Positions 7,410 to 14,685 are shown, counted from the first letter of the stretch. The stretch is DNA of 17,355 nt from Atopobium sp. UBA6362 (GCA_002440065.1 DJRK01000019.1:255-17609), one strand, 5' to 3'. The notes: a model not told the origin generated them from the sequence alone. Made by a program: numbers and translations.

Positions 7410-8959
7410 GCTTCTTGCCGTCCGACGAGGTGGTGTTGGACGGCAAGCTCCTTGCCGAGTACGTCCGTACGGAGCACATGGGCGGGATGGTCGCGACCGA
7501 CGCCTCGGGGCAGGTCGTGGCCAAGGCCGACCTGAACGACAAGGATTCCCTCGGGCTCTTCGGGACCCTGCTTGCCAAACCCGCGGTGCAGGGAATCCTC
7601 TCCCACCCAAACAAGACCTACACCGATACGCTCGCCAAAAACGGCGCCGAGTACAACGTCGTCGCCCTCCGTTACGGCGACGGCCTCCTGCTCGCCTACG
7701 AGTCTCTGGACATGCCGGTCTCCGACCCCTACGAACGGCGTGCCTCGGACCTCTTGGTAAACAACACCTTCCACAAGAACCCGACCGTCCTCATGGTGCA
7801 GGACGGGCAGGTCGTCTCCTCCAACGAGGGGGACGACAAGGCCGTCGAGCCCCACCTCGACGCGCTTCTCGACGAGTCGCGCGAATGGGCCTCGGACAGC
7901 CTCACGGAGCTGCGCCTCGGCAACGACGCCTGGTACGGGATCCGCGCCTCGTACAAGGACTACCGCTTCTATATCCTCTACTCCCCCAACAAGGTCTTTG
8001 AGGAGCGACCCTCCTTCATCGCCATCGGCGCCCTCGTTTACCTGGCAATCTGCGTCATCGTCCTCATCATCCGCGGCTATGCCGACAAGCGACTGCTCAA
8101 GGCCACGCAAGGCCAGCTGCGCATCATAAACTCCATCAGCATGACCTTCGACACGACCTTCCTGCTGCACCTGGACGACATGACGATGGAGGGGATCAGG
8201 ATGTCGGAGCCCGTGGCCCGAATCTTCGCGGGCCATCCCGATCCCGCCGAGTTCCTCGCGAGCGTCTGCCGCGGCGTCATCGCCCCCGAGTTCCGCGAGG
8301 CCGTGGCCGAGTTCATGGATGTGGGAACCTTCGAAGACAGGCTCCGCGGCAAGGGATTTCTCGCCATGGACATGCGGGCCGCGAACGGGCGCTGGTACTC
8401 GCTCCAGATCATCCCGCAGCTGAGGGGCGAGGACGGGAAGCTTTTGGCAACGCTCGTGGCTACCCGCGACGTCACCGACCTCAAGCGCGCCGAGGAGCTC
8501 AGCTTCCGAGACAAGCTCACGGGCCTCAGGAACCGCAACTACCTCGAGTCGCGCGGCGAGGAGTTCGTGCGCAGCGGCGACCTGCCCGTGTCCGTCCTCA
8601 TGGCGGACTGCAACTACCTCAAGCGTACGAACGACACGATGGGCCACGAATGGGGCGACGAGCTCCTCAAGCGCGTCTCCTCCGTTCTGGGCGCCGCCGT
8701 GTCCGGCGAGGGGCTGGCCATGCGCATCGGCGGCGACGAGTTCCTTCTCGTTTGCCCGCACATGGACGAGCGCGGCGCCGCCGACCTTGCAAAGAAAATC
8801 GAGGCGCAGCTTGCCGCGAAGAGCGACGACGACCTCACGTTGAGCGTCTCCCTGGGGACGAGCACCGTCGCGGGGTCGGGCACGACGTTCGCCGAGGCGT
8901 TCAAGGCGGCCGACGAGGCCATGTACGTCGCAAAGACGGCGGCGCACGCGCGCGGGTAG
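7346..8959 (+). CDS. Membrane diguanylate cyclase (GGDEF), main portion of a frameshifted gene
   Basis: About 537 residues, readable from GTG 7346, although the true start is probably 7158 across the frameshift. No good ribosome site precedes 7346 and the first transmembrane helix would be lost. Order: extracytoplasmic sensor region (about 1-220, Cache-like layout), transmembrane helix encoded near 8016-8078 (FIAIGALVYLAICVIVLII), a PAS-like segment ending in VATRDVTDLKRAEEL, then a GGDEF domain starting at DKLTGLRNRNYL. The active-site motif GGDEF is intact at 8729-8743, and NDTMGHEWGDELL is the conserved helix. It should make c-di-GMP from two GTP. The inhibitory RxxD site expected just before GGDEF is absent (SGEG there), so product feedback is probably missing. 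Its neighbour lipoprotein likely feeds it a ligand signal. Confidence 0.85.
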   Translation: MDLGYDAKVQQTLMDKARGFVGFLPSDEVVLDGKLLAEYVRTEHMGGMVATDASGQVVAKADLNDKDSLGLFGTLLAKPAVQGILSHPNKTYTDTLAKNGAEYNVVALRYGDGLLLAYESLDMPVSDPYERRASDLLVNNTFHKNPTVLMVQDGQVVSSNEGDDKAVEPHLDALLDESREWASDSLTELRLGNDAWYGIRASYKDYRFYILYSPNKVFEERPSFIAIGALVYLAICVIVLIIRGYADKRLLKATQGQLRIINSISMTFDTTFLLHLDDMTMEGIRMSEPVARIFAGHPDPAEFLASVCRGVIAPEFREAVAEFMDVGTFEDRLRGKGFLAMDMRAANGRWYSLQIIPQLRGEDGKLLATLVATRDVTDLKRAEELSFRDKLTGLRNRNYLESRGEEFVRSGDLPVSVLMADCNYLKRTNDTMGHEWGDELLKRVSSVLGAAVSGEGLAMRIGGDEFLLVCPHMDERGAADLAKKIEAQLAAKSDDDLTLSVSLGTSTVAGSGTTFAEAFKAADEAMYVAKTAAHARG

Positions 8960-9055
8960 CCGCGCCGCGGCGTCTCGCGCAGGCCCGTGGGGCATCGGCG
9001 ACGCGCTCCTTTACTGAACCCCTTGTTCGCCAACGAACCCCTGCTCAAACACAGC

Positions 9056-9104
9056 AAGAAGCCCCGGGCACCGCATGTGGATTCTCGGTACCCGGGGCTT
9101 CTTT
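9056..9104. terminator. Bidirectional intrinsic terminator between GGDEF gene and metY
   Basis: AAGAAGCCCCGGG (9056-9068) and CCCGGGGCTTCTT (9091-9103) form a 13-bp perfect stem around a 22-nt loop. Read on the plus strand it ends in CTTCTTTG, and on the minus strand in CTTCTTGC. It lies between convergent genes, so it can serve both. No long U-run is present; the terminal A/U pairs of the stem provide it. Confidence 0.75.
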
Positions 9105-9152
9105 GTGCCGAGTCGGGGCTTAGAGGGGAAGGAGGAGGAAGCGGGCTCGGGG

Positions 9153-10472
9153 CTATACCAGGGCGAGGGCCTGGTCGAGGTCGGCGATGATGTCGTCGAC
9201 GTTCTCGATGCCGATGGACAGGCGCACGAGGTCCTCGGAGAGGTGCGCGGCCTTGAGCTGCTCGGCGGTGAGCTGGGAGTGCGTGGTCGAGGCGGGGTGG
9301 ATGATGAGGGACTTGGCGTCGCCCACGTTGGCGAGGTGCGTGAAGAGCTTCACGTTGTCGACGACCTTCAGGCCGGCCTCGCGGCCGCCCTTGACGCCGA
9401 AGACCACCACGCCGCCGAAGCCGTTCTTGAGGATGCGGGACGCGACCTCGTGGCTCGGGTCGTCCTCAAGGCCGGAGTAGCGCACCCAGCTGACCTTGGG
9501 GTGGTTCTTGAGGAACTTGGCGACGGCCAGGGCGTTGTCGCAGTGGCGCTGGACGCGCAGGGAGAGCGTCTCGACGCCGATGCCGATGAGCTGCGCCGCG
9601 TACGGGGAGAGCGTCGGGCCGAAGTCGCGGAGCTTGTTGGCAAGCACACGGGTCGAGAAGGGCGCGGCAGGTGCGGCGTCGGCGAAGATGGCGCCGTGGT
9701 AGGAGGGGTCGGGCTCGGTGAGCGTCGGGAACTTGCCCGGGGTCTTCTTCCAGTCGAACTTGCCGGTGTCGATGACCGCGCCGCCCAGGGTCGCGCCGTG
9801 GCCGCCGATCCACTTGGTGAGGGACTCGATGACGACGGCCGCGCCGTCCTCGGCCGGGCGGTACAGGTACGGGGTCGCGAAGGTGTTGTCCACGAAGACG
9901 GGCACGGGCTCCTTCAGGGAGTTGGCGGCCTCGACGATGGCGGGGACGTCGGCAACGTCAACGAGCGGGTTGCCGATGGTCTCGACGTACCAGAGCTTCG
10001 TGTTCTCCTTGGTGGCGGCCACGAAGGCATCGATGTCGTTGTTCTCGACGAAGGTCGTCTCGACGCCGAGGTCACCGAGGGTGTGCAGGAAGATGTTCCA
10101 CGTGCCGCCGTACAGGGAGTCGGAGGCGACGATGTGGTCGCCGGCGCCCACGAGGTTGGTCAGGGCGAGGATCTCGGCGGCGTGGCCGGAGGCGACGGCG
10201 ACGGCGCCCGTGCCGCCCTCGATGGCGGCTACGCGAGCGGCCACGGCGTCGGTGGTGGTGTTGGTCAGACGGCCGTAGACGTTGCCGGGCTTGGCCAGGG
10301 CAAACTTGGCGGCGCCGTCCTCGGCGGAGTCGAACTGGAAGGCCGCGGAGGCGTAGATGGGTAGCGCCGCGGCCCCGGTTACCGGATCGGGGGCGAGGCC
10401 GGCATGGATCTGAAGGGTGTCGAAGTGCTTGGCGGGGTCCTGGGCGAAGGTGGGATCAAGCTGGAACGGCAT
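9153..10472 (-). CDS. metY: O-acetylhomoserine sulfhydrylase (Cys/Met metabolism PLP enzyme)
   Basis: Converts O-acetylhomoserine plus sulfide to homocysteine (methionine biosynthesis by direct sulfhydrylation). It is 439 residues, the usual length for the O-acetylhomoserine sulfhydrylase branch; cystathionine gamma-synthase and its relatives are nearer 380-400. N-terminal TLQIHAGLAPDPVTGAAALPIY and YGRLTNTT (66-73) are family hallmarks. The PLP lysine is K220 in ESLTKWIGGHG, with Asp195 in VDNTFATP binding the pyridine nitrogen. GDAKSLIIHPASTTHSQL is the C-terminal substrate-binding block. AAGGAG eight bases upstream fixes the ATG at 10472. It stands alone, with a 306-bp leader and gap upstream and a terminator downstream. 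A homocysteine gamma-lyase or related activity cannot be excluded from sequence. Confidence 0.92.
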   Translation of the reverse strand: MPFQLDPTFAQDPAKHFDTLQIHAGLAPDPVTGAAALPIYASAAFQFDSAEDGAAKFALAKPGNVYGRLTNTTTDAVAARVAAIEGGTGAVAVASGHAAEILALTNLVGAGDHIVASDSLYGGTWNIFLHTLGDLGVETTFVENNDIDAFVAATKENTKLWYVETIGNPLVDVADVPAIVEAANSLKEPVPVFVDNTFATPYLYRPAEDGAAVVIESLTKWIGGHGATLGGAVIDTGKFDWKKTPGKFPTLTEPDPSYHGAIFADAAPAAPFSTRVLANKLRDFGPTLSPYAAQLIGIGVETLSLRVQRHCDNALAVAKFLKNHPKVSWVRYSGLEDDPSHEVASRILKNGFGGVVVFGVKGGREAGLKVVDNVKLFTHLANVGDAKSLIIHPASTTHSQLTAEQLKAAHLSEDLVRLSIGIENVDDIIADLDQALALV

Positions 10473-10778
10473 AGTGTTTCTCCTTATGTTGGGTGCCGTG
10501 CCGCGGGTCGCGGACGGGCGTCTTACTTGCGTGCGTTACGGTTATGAATACTAGGCCGAGGCGGGCGGGGCGCGTAGCCCCTAGTTCCCGTGGACTCGTT
10601 ATCTCCAGAAGCGATAGCCCAGTTACATATACAAGTGGGAATCGCGGAGCCATAGTCGTCGACCCGCCCGCGAGTCACAGAGATGTTCCGGTCGATTTCG
10701 CAAAAGCCCAGGATTCCGGGAAATCCACCCGAACATCTCTGTGACTCGCACGGCACTCGTCGAGTATCCAACCGCAAT
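10473..10778. other. Gap between the MutY-like gene and metY
   Basis: These 306 bp hold no credible gene. Nearest the MutY-like gene is a small ACTCG-T-CGAGT dyad (10756-10766) and then the 80-nt inverted repeat described separately. The 195 bp nearest metY must contain its promoter and leader. A GGGGC-GCGTA-GCCCC hairpin is present near 10568-10582, and T/A-rich stretches that could be -10 elements occur near 10545 and 10625. I did not recognise the conserved core of any SAM riboswitch or a T-box. Confidence 0.55.
10670..10749. repeat. 80-nt long near-perfect inverted repeat (MITE/REP-like candidate)
   Basis: GCGAGTCACAGAGATGTTC (10670-10688) is exactly complementary to GAACATCTCTGTGACTCGC (10731-10749). 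The pairing continues inward after single C/C mismatches: GGT (10690-10692) with ACC (10727-10729), and GATTTC (10694-10699) with GAAATC (10720-10725). That gives 28 pairs in 30 positions around a 20-nt loop. No U-tract follows on either strand and no obvious target-site duplication flanks it. The structure is certain; its nature (dispersed palindromic repeat, non-autonomous element, structured RNA or terminator) is not. Confidence 0.85.
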
Positions 10779-11678
10779 CTACGGCCGCCAGAGCCCCTCT
10801 TCCAGCCTGCAGAAGCCCTCGGCGCTCATCTCATCGAGCAGCGCGCGCACCGTTGCGGCATCAAGGTCAATTCCCTCGTGCGAAACCGCTTCTCGCACGG
10901 CGTCAGCGCTCGCCCCTCCCCGTGCGCCCAGAAGCGCACGGAGAACGGCGGCCCGTTTCTGACGGTGCGACCCCTCGAACCTCGACTGCTTCACATGCTC
11001 GCGCGAGCGCCGCGAGGGGTTCGGGACCGTCCGCTTGAGATAGGCTCCGTAGTCAAGCATCGCGTAGTACCAGGAGCGCGGGTCATCGTCCGCATCGAAG
11101 CCCGGTTCGTCCGCGCCTGCAGGACAGGTCTTCTCCACCAAGGGAACGAGCTCCTTGTCGCCCACTCCCTCGACGCCGGGATACAGCTCGTGCAGCATCA
11201 CGGTGCGCACGTTGGTCTCGAGGTAAACGGAATGCAGGTCAAAGGCAAAGGCGCGAATCCCCGCAGCCGTCGCGGGACCGATGCCGGGAAGCGCCGTGAG
11301 CTCGCGGGCCTCGGACGGGAACTCCCCTCCCGCGGCCTCCACGGCCTGCGCAGCGCGATGGACGGCGAGCGCGCGGCGGTTATAACCCAGTCCCTGCCAC
11401 TCATCGAGCACATCGGCCGCCTCAGCCTGCGCCAAAGCGGCGACCTCGGGAAACCTCGCGAGCCAGCGCTGCCAGCGGCCATCGACGCGCGAGACCTGCG
11501 TCTGCTGCAGCATGACCTCGCTTATCCAGATGGCGTAGGGGTCGCGCGTGCGCCGCCAAGGCAAATCGCGGTAGAGCTCGCGGCCCTCCTCCAGGACCTT
11601 CGCCCTGAACTGGGCCAGCCGTGCGGCGTCGACCGCCGCCGGCATCTCGGCTCCCGCGCGGCCGCCCTTCTTAGTCAT
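10779..11678 (-). CDS. MutY/EndoIII-like HhH-GPD DNA glycosylase lacking the iron-sulphur cluster loop
   Basis: A 299-residue base-excision repair glycosylase of the HhH-GPD superfamily, closest in style to A/G-specific adenine glycosylases. SEVMLQQTQVSRV (53-65) matches the MutY block with Glu54 at the position of E. coli Glu37. WQGLGYNRRA (94-103) and the helix-hairpin-helix LPGIGPATAAG (130-140) are clear. At the catalytic Asp position the sequence is YLETNVRTV, so Glu154 replaces Asp. Only two cysteines exist (185, 290), so the four-cysteine cluster of classical MutY/EndoIII is absent; NPSRRSREHVKQSRFEGS occupies that area. A winged-helix-like end replaces the MutT-like domain. The ATG at 11678 overlaps the phosphatase stop (ATGACTAA). 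An internal ATG at 11645 with GGGAG five bases before it is an alternative start. Substrate is inferred only. Confidence 0.85.
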   Translation of the reverse strand: MTKKGGRAGAEMPAAVDAARLAQFRAKVLEEGRELYRDLPWRRTRDPYAIWISEVMLQQTQVSRVDGRWQRWLARFPEVAALAQAEAADVLDEWQGLGYNRRALAVHRAAQAVEAAGGEFPSEARELTALPGIGPATAAGIRAFAFDLHSVYLETNVRTVMLHELYPGVEGVGDKELVPLVEKTCPAGADEPGFDADDDPRSWYYAMLDYGAYLKRTVPNPSRRSREHVKQSRFEGSHRQKRAAVLRALLGARGGASADAVREAVSHEGIDLDAATVRALLDEMSAEGFCRLEEGLWRP

Positions 11679-12357
11679 CCCAGTCCAGGATCTCCCAGTT
11701 GCGCTTCTTGGCGATGGAGCGCAATGTCGTGCCCGGGCACACCGCATACGCCTTCTGCGCATGTGACAGGAGGTCCTCGTCGGTGTGGTGGTCCCCGTAG
11801 GCATAGGCAAGCTGCCAAGCCCCCTCGCCGTACTTTTTGTCCGCCCATTCGCGAACCGCGAGGTACTTATTGGCACCGGCGAGCACGGAGCCCTCGACCC
11901 TACCGGTATAGGAACCGTCCTCGGCCCGCTCCATGCGCGTCGCGAGCACCGCGTCGACGCCCAGCACCTTCGCCGCCGCTTCCGCGATTCCCTCGAACGT
12001 TGCCGAGACGAGCAACGTCACGCAGCCTTCCTCACGGCGCCGAGCGATCTCGCCCACCGCTTTTGCGCGCGTCCGCCGCAGGAGGACGTCCTCGTGGAAC
12101 TGCTCCATCACACGGGCCACGGTATCGGCGTCCATCTCGGACAGTGCCCCAAAGACCAGCTCGCGGGCCTCGTCCTGCCTGTACGGAAGGTGCAACTTGT
12201 AGCGGGCGCCCCACCAGCCGAGCCGCAGGGCCCGGGGCAAGGACATCATGCCGTGCGAGAGCAGGTACGTGGTAAAGAGCGAGCCCGACTGCCCGTCCAT
12301 GGACGTTCCGTCGTAGTCGAATACCGCGAGTCTGGTGATGCCGGTGCCTTGCTGCAT
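11671..12357 (-). CDS. HAD-superfamily subfamily IB phosphatase
   Basis: A 228-residue cytoplasmic phosphatase. HAD motif I is DYDGT (Asp14 nucleophile, Asp16 acid/base), motif II is LLVSAT (Ser118), motif III is the lysine in ANKYLAV (about K164), and motif IV is GDHHTDED (188-195). The helical cap between residues about 20 and 110 fits HAD-IB proteins related to SerB and PGP-phosphatase-like hydrolases. The ATG at 12357 begins MQQGTGITRLAVFDYDGT with a modest GAGG nine bases upstream; an in-frame extension to 12423 is Arg-rich and has no ribosome site. The stop overlaps the start of the MutY-like gene, so the two are translated together. The substrate cannot be told from sequence; phosphoserine, lipid phosphate or a nucleotide are all possible. 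Confidence 0.85.
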   Translation of the reverse strand: MQQGTGITRLAVFDYDGTSMDGQSGSLFTTYLLSHGMMSLPRALRLGWWGARYKLHLPYRQDEARELVFGALSEMDADTVARVMEQFHEDVLLRRTRAKAVGEIARRREEGCVTLLVSATFEGIAEAAAKVLGVDAVLATRMERAEDGSYTGRVEGSVLAGANKYLAVREWADKKYGEGAWQLAYAYGDHHTDEDLLSHAQKAYAVCPGTTLRSIAKKRNWEILDWDD

Positions 12358-12469
12358 GAACGGTGCCTCATCTGTGGTGCGAGCAATACGTTGCCATGAT
12401 ACCGCGCGGCCCCGCTTCGGCATGCCGCGACGGCAACGGCTTACACAGGTACAAGCAATGTGCAGATAA

Positions 12470-12496
12470 GAAAAAAGGACCTTCCGAAGAAGGCCC
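12470..12496 (-). terminator. Intrinsic terminator of tRNA-Asp
   Basis: On the minus strand GGGCCTTC-TTCG-GAAGGTCC forms an 8-bp stem with a UUCG tetraloop, followed by TTTTTT. It begins 14 nt after the tRNA 3' end and separates the tRNA from the phosphatase gene. Confidence 0.93.
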
Positions 12497-12509
12497 TCAT
12501 TCTGTGCAA

Positions 12510-12586
12510 TGGCGGGATGTAAGGGACTCGAACCCTCGACCTCCGACGTGACAGGCCGGCGCTCTAACCAGCTGAGCTAACACCCC
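12510..12586 (-). tRNA. tRNA-Asp (anticodon GTC)
   Basis: A 77-nt tRNA with all arms. The acceptor GGGGTGT pairs with ACATCCC (one G-U). The D arm is GCTC/GAGC. The anticodon stem CCGGC/GTCGG encloses CTGTCAC, giving anticodon GTC. The T arm is GAGGG-TTCGAGT-CCCTT, and the discriminator base G is followed by an encoded CCA. It has its own candidate promoter upstream and a terminator downstream, so it is a monocistronic tRNA unit. Confidence 0.97.
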
Positions 12587-12618
12587 ATTCGCTTTCGCGT
12601 GCGCCTTGCGCGAGGAAT

Positions 12619-12648
12619 AGTATGCCATAGAATTTCACAGCAGCGCAA
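12619..12648 (-). promoter_or_regulatory. Candidate promoter of tRNA-Asp
   Basis: On the minus strand TTGCGC (12648-12643) and CATACT (12624-12619) are separated by 18 bp and end 32 bp before the tRNA 5' end. The flanks are A/T-richer than the surroundings. Placement and the absence of any other source for the tRNA support it. Confidence 0.55.
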
Positions 12649-12721
12649 GCACAAATTTGAAAAAAGTTTCCCGCGCTGCAAATACACCTTCTACCAGGCT
12701 ATTCGCCCATCAACCGTCCGC

Positions 12722-13555
12722 TTACTCCAGCGCTACGGTCGTCTTGGCGCCGGTGGAATCCGTCACGACGACGTTGCTGCCGTCGAGCACCGCGGACTCG
12801 ATCGAGCCGGAACCAGTGACGGGCGTGCCATCGGAGTTCGCGACCTTGGTCGGCAGGGAGCCGTCGGCGGGCATATAGGCCAGGACATCCCAACCGTCGC
12901 TCAGGCTCTCGGGGATCACGAGGATGCCGTTGCACAGGATGATTCCAGAGGGCGTTCCATCTAGGCGGCAAACCTCGGCGGGGGTCGCCCCCTCGGACGC
13001 CGCGTAGACGGCCCACGAGCCATCGGCGTCCTGCCCCACGGTGTAGTTCGTCCCGTTCCACTTGACCGTGCCGTCGGCGTCCTGCTCGGACTGCTGGGGC
13101 TCGAGGACCTGCTCCTGGCCCTGGTCATCGGAAGCCCCCTGGTCAGCAGGCTTCGAGAGGCCCGTCGCGCACCTCACCACCAAGAAGAGCAGCACGAGCA
13201 CGAGGATCGCCGCCGCCACGAGCAGGACGATGTTCTTATTCGTGCGCTCGGGCCCCTCGGGAACGGCTTGCTGGCGAGAAGAGCCTCCGTCTCGGCGGGC
13301 GCGCGCCGCATCGGCATGGAGCTTGCCCGAGCTGATCTCCTGGGCATGACGCTTGCGGAATCGTTTCTCGGCGTTGAGGCGCGCGAGGTCCGCGGCGTGG
13401 GCGGCGTTCTTGCGCGTGGTGACCTCGGCCCCCTGGCCCGCGTGAAGCGTGCTCATGGGTTGGGGCTGGGGACGCCCCTGCGAGCGTGGGACGGATGCCC
13501 GGGCAGGAACGGGACCTTCCGTCCTCTCGTTCCGGAAACGATCGTTGCTAGCCAT
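12722..13555 (-). CDS. Single-pass membrane protein of unknown function
   Basis: I do not recognise this 277-residue protein. Residues 1-105 are hydrophilic and rich in Arg, Gln, Ala and Pro, with a charged helix-like stretch (about 50-90, for example LARLNAEKRFRKRH). Residues about 109-127 form one transmembrane helix, followed by Arg-Cys. The N-terminal half is strongly basic, so it should be inside and the C-terminal half outside. The outer part has an acidic/Gln-rich linker (about 132-160) and then a small beta-rich domain (VKWNGTNYTVGQDADGSWAVYAAS and similar) to the end. AAGGA nine bases upstream supports the ATG at 13555. It follows recR by 98 bp in the same direction, so it may be the last gene of the dnaX-ybaB-recR transcript. 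I saw no clear intrinsic terminator after it. Confidence 0.75.
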   Translation of the reverse strand: MASNDRFRNERTEGPVPARASVPRSQGRPQPQPMSTLHAGQGAEVTTRKNAAHAADLARLNAEKRFRKRHAQEISSGKLHADAARARRDGGSSRQQAVPEGPERTNKNIVLLVAAAILVLVLLFLVVRCATGLSKPADQGASDDQGQEQVLEPQQSEQDADGTVKWNGTNYTVGQDADGSWAVYAASEGATPAEVCRLDGTPSGIILCNGILVIPESLSDGWDVLAYMPADGSLPTKVANSDGTPVTGSGSIESAVLDGSNVVVTDSTGAKTTVALE

Positions 13556-13638
13556 AAAATCGTCCTTCCCCAGACGCTCCGGCTTCGCCGGCTGCGCCCC
13601 GTAAGGTGCCCCAGCAGAAGCCTCGGCGCTTGTTTTGT

Positions 13639-13652
13639 CTCGTCGCGACGAG
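13639..13652. other. 14-bp perfect palindrome after recR
   Basis: CTCGTCGCGACGAG lies directly after the recR stop codon, and ACAAAAC follows it on the minus strand. It is too short and lacks a U-run, so it is not a normal terminator. It could be a protein-binding dyad or chance in G/C-rich DNA. Confidence 0.4.
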
Positions 13653-13653
13653 G

Positions 13654-14262
13654 CTACAGCTCCTGTCGCGCCTCGATGGCACGGCCAAGCGTGACCTCAT
13701 CGGCATACTCGAGCTCCCCGCCCACGGGCAGCCCGCTCGCGAGACGCGTCACGCGCACCCCCAAAGGGCGAATCTGCCGCGCAAGGTACGTGGCTGTCGT
13801 CTCGCCCTCTACGTCGGGGTTCGTGGCGAGAATCACCTCGCCCACCTCCTCGTTCGCCAACCGCTTGAGCAGCTCGCGCACGTGGAGCTGGTCGGGCCCT
13901 ATCTTATCCATCGGGCTGATGACGCCGCCCAGGACGTGGTAGAGGCCGCGATACGTCCCCGTGCGCTCAATGGCCTGCACGTCGCGCGGCTCCGAGACCA
14001 CGCAGATGGTCGTCCGGTCGCGGCGCGGGTCCTCGCACACGTCGCACTTCTCGCGCGTGGCGTAGCTGAAGCACACAGGGCAGAAGTGGACCTGCTGCTT
14101 GACCTCCAGGATAGCGTGCGCGAGGCGCCTCGCCTCCTCGGCATCGGCCTCAAGAAGGTAATACGCGATGCGCTGGGCAGACTTGGGGCCGATGCCCGGA
14201 AGCCTGCCCAGCTCATCGAGGAGTCGCTGGAGCGCGCGGCCGTCGTTGACGGTGGGATCCAT
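13654..14262 (-). CDS. recR: Recombination mediator RecR
   Basis: A DNA-binding ring protein that works with RecO (and RecF) to load RecA on gapped DNA. Its 202 residues are the standard length. Helix-hairpin-helix LPGIGPKSAQRIAYYLL (21-37), zinc finger CPVC-x8-CDVC (Cys61, 64, 73, 76) and a Toprim domain (about 84-180: VVSEPRDVQAIE, then ATNPDVEGETTATYLAR) appear in the expected order. The C-terminal LASGLPVGGELEYADEVTL is the Walker-B-like end typical of RecR. The Shine-Dalgarno before the ATG at 14262 is weak, but the N-terminus aligns with the family and the gap to ybaB is only 19 nt, suggesting coupling. Its position after dnaX and ybaB is the widely conserved order. Confidence 0.97.
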   Translation of the reverse strand: MDPTVNDGRALQRLLDELGRLPGIGPKSAQRIAYYLLEADAEEARRLAHAILEVKQQVHFCPVCFSYATREKCDVCEDPRRDRTTICVVSEPRDVQAIERTGTYRGLYHVLGGVISPMDKIGPDQLHVRELLKRLANEEVGEVILATNPDVEGETTATYLARQIRPLGVRVTRLASGLPVGGELEYADEVTLGRAIEARQEL

Positions 14263-14281
14263 CTCTCGGTAGCCGCCCCTA

Positions 14282-14620
14282 CTAGAAGAGCCCCGGGATG
14301 TTGAGCCCGCCGGTCACGGAGCTCATCTGCTGGCTCGCCATCTGCTCGGCCGAGGAGAGCGCGTCGTTGACGGCCGCGAGAACCATGTCCTGGAGCATCT
14401 CGACGTCCTCGGGGTCCACAGCCTCCGGGTCGATGGTAAGCGAGGTCAGCCTCATGTCACCCGTCGCGGAGACCTTCACCATGCCGCCACCGGCGCTTGC
14501 CGTGACCTCGGTCTCCGAGGCCTTCTGCTGGGCCGCGAGCAGCTGCTCCTGCATCTTGCGGGCTTGGGCCATCATCTGGTTGCGGTTCATGCCGCCCATG
14601 TTGAATCCGCCTCTTGACAA
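14282..14620 (-). CDS. YbaB/EbfC nucleoid-associated protein
   Basis: A small dimeric DNA-binding protein of the YbaB/EbfC family. It is 112 residues with the Met/Gln-rich N-terminal helix (MMAQARKMQEQLLAAQQKA), a central beta sheet (VTASAGGGMVKVSATGDM, then LTSLTIDPEAV) and a helical end (MLQDMVLAAVNDALSSAEQM). The start is uncertain. TTG at 14620 has AGAGGA seven bases upstream and gives a Gly-rich beginning like that of other Gram-positive members. ATG at 14599 (MGGMNRNQ) has GGCGG seven bases upstream. It lies between dnaX and recR in the conserved order, 65 bp after dnaX and 19 bp before recR. Confidence 0.95.
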   Translation of the reverse strand: MSRGGFNMGGMNRNQMMAQARKMQEQLLAAQQKASETEVTASAGGGMVKVSATGDMRLTSLTIDPEAVDPEDVEMLQDMVLAAVNDALSSAEQMASQQMSSVTGGLNIPGLF

Positions 14621-14685
14621 TGTTCATTCCTCTCTAGAATAGGTATCGCTACCTGGCTTTTCTTGCAAAGAAGACCTTAGGGTCG

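Noticed and set aside
7286..8995. Open frame of about 569 codons on the minus strand opposite the GGDEF gene
   Set aside because: No recognisable domain; the plus strand carries the intact GGDEF domain.
10473..10660. SAM riboswitch or T-box ahead of metY
   Set aside because: The gap is long enough and the gene fits, but I could not find the conserved core motifs of either class.
10683..12275. Plus-strand open frame of 530 codons running through the inverted repeat and opposite the glycosylase and phosphatase
   Set aside because: It runs through the palindromic element, becomes Arg/Pro-rich low complexity, and opposes two well-supported genes.
12510..12586. tRNA-Asp as an integration site for a mobile element
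   Set aside because: No integrase gene, no duplicated tRNA end and no phage-like genes are visible on either side.
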